Source of the DNA: Apricaphanius iberus
Taxonomy: Eukaryota > Chordata > Actinopteri > Cyprinodontiformes > Aphaniidae
Length of the DNA: 64,000 nucleotides
Direction: 5' to 3'
Assembly: GCA_028564705.1 (NCBI GenBank)
Contig: JAPXFQ010000387.1
Span: 248,001-312,000, forward strand
The translations under genes were made by a program, and so were the position numbers. The notes below the pieces were generated by a model, which worked only from the letters and a program-made list of their open reading frames with translations, was not told where the DNA came from and made no database searches. Of the stretch, positions 50,401 through 56,400 are shown piece after piece; within the stretch, counting starts at the first letter, position 1; every line of letters starts with the position of its first letter.

Positions 50401-53400
50401 CCTGCAGATTGCAATTTAGAGTTGGCCTGTCTCTCAAAGTTTAAAACAAATAAATGTATCGAATGATCATTTTAACGATGCCATTCAAAAAGTTTGGTGC
50501 TCAGGTATGAATCATGTTTGAAACTAGGGCTGCCATGATTCATTGATTCGTCACCACAACGTCAAGTAAAATTGTTGACAAAAACATTTTGTAATCAACG
50601 TTATCACTTACTTTTTTTAAAGCTTTGTTTTTCTCCTAAAATGATTGCTGTCCCTTTCTCAATTTTCACAAAGTAGAAACTGCTTATGGTAGTACAATAG
50701 TGTTGTTTGAGCTTCTTAATGTATCCAAGGGTAATTATAGTTTGATAAAAATGTCTAGATAATAGATAATCTCATATGACGTCCTCTAAGACTCTAGCTG
50801 CTACTTAGAGGCTGGTTAAGATCTGTTCATACAAAGATCAACAGGACATCAAGGTGCAGGTGTCCCAACAAAAAAACAGCTGCTTAGTATTCTTATTATT
50901 GCAATAAATCACTTATTTTGTCAGAATGCAATGTTATGTTTACTCTGACTTTAGATGTTTAATGGATGTGGACAGGAAGGATCTTTCTGTAAGAATCATT
51001 CAGTAGTTTTGATGAAGCTCCTGACTGAAGAGGCATTTGTATTATTTGATAGCTGCAACATTAACAGTGGTGATGTTAATTTCAATATGCTTAGCACACA
51101 TTATGTGTCTGCTGTAATACTGTTTTATTTTTTTATGTAGTTCATAAATGTTAAATGAGCCATCCTCTTAAAAATCACTATTTTTCGATACTACATAACA
51201 CTTCGATGTGATACGCAAATATTAGAGCAGTTGCTTGCCCCTTCAATAACTTACATTTTAAACGTGATCCGATTAGTCAACTAATCAAAATAATTAGTGA
51301 TTAGTTGATTATCAAAATAATCGTTTGTGGCAGCCCTATTTTAACAGGGTCCCAGAGTGGCGAAATCTCACAACGCCAGCTCAGTTGTGATCTCGGGCAT
51401 TTTTTCTGAGTGTATGACGTTGCAGCCATTCCTATATTTAATGCACTTGTGCCACTGTGATAAGGTAAACGAACATGGCACTTAATCGTGTTGCAGTCAT
51501 AATAAAGCATATACTGACCTTATAATGGATCTTAGAATACCGTTAACTGTCTCTCTATTAACCCTAACACAGCAACAAGAAATGGATCTGTGCAACCACA
51601 GACACCATATGCTTGTAAATACAGGTTGACTGCGCATGCTTAGAGGGGTTTGTGTGTGTGTGTGTGTGTTTTCTGTTTCTCTGGTGGTGTCAGTCATTGG
51701 CATGATTTTCAAGGAGTGGTAGCTCATCCCTTCTACAGTATTATCACTAGCATCACTACTCAGTAATTACACATATTGCTACACACCTTATTACAATTAA
51801 TGAACAAATAAGTGCAGTTGCTTTAAAATATGCAGACATACAAATGAACATACTGTGATAGAACCCTTAAATGCAACCTTTGTCATCATAGTCTTATTTT
51901 TATTCTCAGTTTGGAGATGGAGGTAGGGGTCTACTATTGGTTTTGTGTGGTTGCGTGTGGCTCTACAAGTCTAAAAATATGACTTATATTCAAAATTCTG
52001 CCATCTCAACAGCTGCGCTGCCAGTTTCCTGTGTTTAAAATGTGTATAAGAGTTTGTGCACAATTTCCTGTGAAGTTTGTCTTCTATAAATCACAACGCT
52101 GCATAGAAAGTGACTTATGTAATCTTCAGACCCTGTTTAGGGTGTAAGCAAGACTTCGAAATGAGGCTCCTAGTCCTCCATCAACATCTGTCCCCAGATG
52201 GTTCTGAACTCTACAACCAGCAGCAAAGAATGTGTTGTTTTCTGTCAGAAAAATGTATGTCACTCTGAGCTTATTAATAAAGATGACAGATATTATTGGT
52301 AGATATTGGGTTTAAGATAATGTTGGCAGAACAAAGCTACTCAAAATTCAGAGAACTTCAGCTAGGGGCCTACTAATCACTAGGACCGTTTCCTTTTTGC
52401 AGGTTTTTACCTGATGTCTCCATCTGAATTTGAACGCTTTTCTCTATCAACTCGCTACCTGGTGGAACCTCGTTGTCTTGTTGAAGCTCCTCTTCATCCA
52501 GTCTCCTCCAACCATCAGCAGCCAAAGTTTGAAGGAGCCTCATCAGCCCACAGGTACATCATTTTCCTACTTATTAATTTAATTCTGCATCAGTCATTAA
52601 GGGAATACCAGATACATATTTTTCTTCTCTCTTCCTCTAGAAGTACACAAGACTCTGAGGATCCAGGTAAATAAATGTCACACACATTTGAGTGAAGAAG
52701 GAAGCTGCATCAATTTTTTACTTTTAGCTGGTAGTGGCTGTATTTAGGTGGGGTGTTGAGTTGAATGCTGCTATTGAGTAATATGCTTGCTCAAGTATTC
52801 CTCTCATTTGGTATTAACCAAATAAGAGGAACACTTACGATGTGTGTATAATTGTACTCATACACACACCATGCTTGTGACTGCCTGTACTGATGCAACA
52901 GATCTTTTGTCGTCTTGTCTGCCTGTGTGTTCTAGAAAGTGCAGCTAGATGTGTTATGGAACACGCTTTGCTGAATGATGAAAGTAAGTGCTTCAGAGAG
53001 CAGAGAATATGATGAAACATGGAACTTTCCTCAAAGCAAAACCTATTTGCTTCCTAGCTTTCCCTTTCCATTCGTCTTTTAAGTAAATATTGAATCACGT
53101 TTTTATACTGGAAACAAGAGTAAACATTTTTCCCAAGAATGCTTCAATTTATCATACTGAAAAGCTTCCCTCTCACTAAGCTGTTATTGCAGGACTAATG
53201 TAAAGATTTAATTTGTCTAATGTTTTCTTCCAGAAGTTCTACAAGAGATCCAAAAGTCTCTAGAAGGTGACCAGATGTAAGTATTTTTCCTGCATCCATC
53301 TCTAATTATTAGAAGCAGATAATAGTCACTTTTATTTGCTTCACAAAAAATGTTCTTTACCGTGTAAGCAGCATGAGTAAATCTATCTAGGTTGAAGCAT

Positions 53401-56400
53401 ATGTGTGGGGAAAAACGGCGTAACATTAGCTGGTGGTACTGGGCGGTTGTTTTTCGTTTGAAACAATGTTGACAGTTTATTTTTAGACTTTTTATGTAAC
53501 ATTTTTAATCTTACAAAAGATTATCCAAAATTGTAAATACAACTTGTGGCTCTCCAGTCCATGTGCTTTTTTGTTACATCAGGAGCTTCAGCTTAATGGG
53601 ATGCTGTTACACTTATTTAAAAAAAAAGGTTTGTAAACTGTACTGTGGAAACTAGATGGTCCTGCTCATCAATAAAGCAGGTTGTCTCTTTTTCCTTGCG
53701 TTATGGCAGCAAAAGTAGTGTCTCAGATTAAGCATGGCTATACAAGTTTCAAACGATGAAGATCGGAGCACCCTCTGTAGATCTGGCCTAGCTGCATGCT
53801 GAGGGACGTTTTATGGTATTCAGTTTTATATTGAGTCATTTTTTCTTTTGTTTCCAATAGTAAAATCTCCACTGACCCGATTACGTTTACTGCCTCTGTT
53901 ACTTTCTGCCAGGCGGAGTTATATTTTTTATTTGTTCCCCCTGGGCTGATAAAACCAAACAGAAATGTTCAGGTCTAATTCAACTTAAATAATTTGTTCA
54001 AAGAAGTTCAGGATTTCCACAGAAGATGATTACTGCCAGTGAAAAAAAATTTTGCCAAATTTTTTTTGTCTGCTCTGTAGCAGAAAAATAACAGCTGCAT
54101 GCTGAGGGTTAGATGAAGTAACAAAACTACTAATGGGGGGCAAAAACTGTCAAAATGAATTTGTATTAACTATGACAATTTTAAAAAAATCCCTTAATCA
54201 TAAATTATTTTTAATTGACCTATCTATATTTCACCTCGATCTCTGTCACAGATTTTTTCTTCTTCACTCTTTTGTCCATTATTTAAAGGAAGAACTTTAT
54301 GCATGTATCAGAGGATTGGTTGTATCCAAATATAGTTAATTAAGGGCATTTCGGTATGCAAATGACTTTTAATGGCAAGATCTCCTTGGTAGGCACATGT
54401 GGGATTTTTGCACATCCAATGCATGGATAAGTCTCTCTAAGTCTGGTTTCGACACTATTCCTCTGATCTTAGCAATGTTTTTCAGATGGTGAAAAGCTGT
54501 TGATGTTATTGCTTTGATGTGGCTGTTTAAGTTCAGGTCCGAGTCCATGATTACCCCTAGATTTCTAACCTGATTTTTTTTGTTGAAGACAGAGAGACTC
54601 AAGATGACTGATAACACTTTCTCTTTGTGTCTGTGTGCCAAAAACAATGATCTCAGTTTTGTCTGAGTTGAAGTGGAGAAAGTTGTTTTGCATCCACACT
54701 GATCTGTTCAATACCGTGACAGAGTGTATCTATAGGCCCATGTTCACCTACCGTCAGTGACACCTCGATCTGAGTGTCATCTGCGTAGTTATGGTAAGAC
54801 ACATTATTGGTGTTAATTAACTGACCCAATGGAAGCATGTAGAAGTTGAATAAAAGTGGTCCCAAGATTGACCCCTGGGGGACTCCACAGGTCAGTTTTC
54901 TGAGACACAGTTGCCAATTTCGATAAAGTACGTCCTGTCCTCAAGATAGGACTTGAACCAGTTTAGAGCAGTAGCAGAAATTCCCACCCAGTTTTCTAAC
55001 CTGTGAATTAAGATCCCATGGTCCACTGTGTCAAAGGCAGCGCTCAGGTCCAGCAGAACTAAAACTGAAACTTTGCCTGCGTTGGTGTTCATGCGGATCT
55101 CATTTGTCACCTTGATCAGAGCTGTCTCAGTGCTATAGTGGGGCCTAAAGCCTGACTGGAAAGTATCAAACACATTGTTAGACAGGATAAAGTAAATGAG
55201 CTGTTGATATACTACTTTTTCTAGGAGTTTTCCTAAGAATGGTAGGTTTGATATGGGCCGGTAGTTGCTCAGTACTCAGACTCTTTAGAAGAGGCTTAAT
55301 GACCGTAGTTTTTAAGGCATTTGGGAATGTTCCTGTTTTGTTTGAAGCTAACAAAGTGTGCGGTGTGAACGCACCATCATACTTCACATTTTGAACTGAT
55401 GTAATCAAAATGAAGAGTAAATTCTTTCAGCATACTTGAAGGTTTTAAACCATTAGTACACAAATACCAATCTAGAATAATGGCATTAACTTGAGCAGGA
55501 TCAGCTAGATGGGTTCTTAGATACCCAAGGTACAAACAGCAGTTTTAATCTAGAATACCCCTGGATACCTAGGAGGGAAGGTAAAAAGCCGACACATGCA
55601 GCCTTGGACTGCATTTGTGATTTATTTGGAGTATGTAATGACCATAGTATTCAGTTACCTGAGAGGCTATCGCACCACACGTCTATCATCAATATTTTTA
55701 TTTAATTATCGATAAACCCTACTGGAAACCAGAGCTACCTGGGGTTTCATTCGGTTTTCCGTTTCCCTGCTGTCTTTTTGTCATAACGTGACGTTTTATT
55801 GATCCTTTTTTTTTTTAGATTCAATTTATCTTTGTTCAATGATGAGCTTTATTTTTATCTAACGTTATTTTCTTCTATGCAGCCCCTTTAATTTCTCGGT
55901 TATTTAGATTACCCACATTTCATTTCTAGAGTGGGCTTTGGTTCCTTCTAAGTAGATAAATACTGAAAAAGATGATCGAATGATCAAGCAAATCGGTTAT
56001 CATTTTGCAATCATCTATTGTGTCTAACCACCTTCTTCATAAAACATTTAATAATCGTTAAATAGACTAAGTTGGACGTAGCATGGAATGTCCTAATTGC
56101 TTTCCAGTGGATGAAATTCCAGCTATATATCAAACGCTCCCAGCTCTGTAAATGAAGTGCTGATTAACTTTGAGTGTTGGTTCCTCCTCCTTTTGTTGTT
56201 TGTGTCAAGTTTGTTCTTTACACAAATTAAATTCTCATTCATTTGACATGCTTCTAGTCTAGTGTTGATTGAAGTTTGAAACATGACAAAATGTTATATG
56301 CTTTAGATTAGGAATGTTTTTTACTTTCATTATGATGTACATTTTACTGCACTTAAATACACAATATTCTGAACCTTTTGTGTGAAGGTTGATGCTCTTT

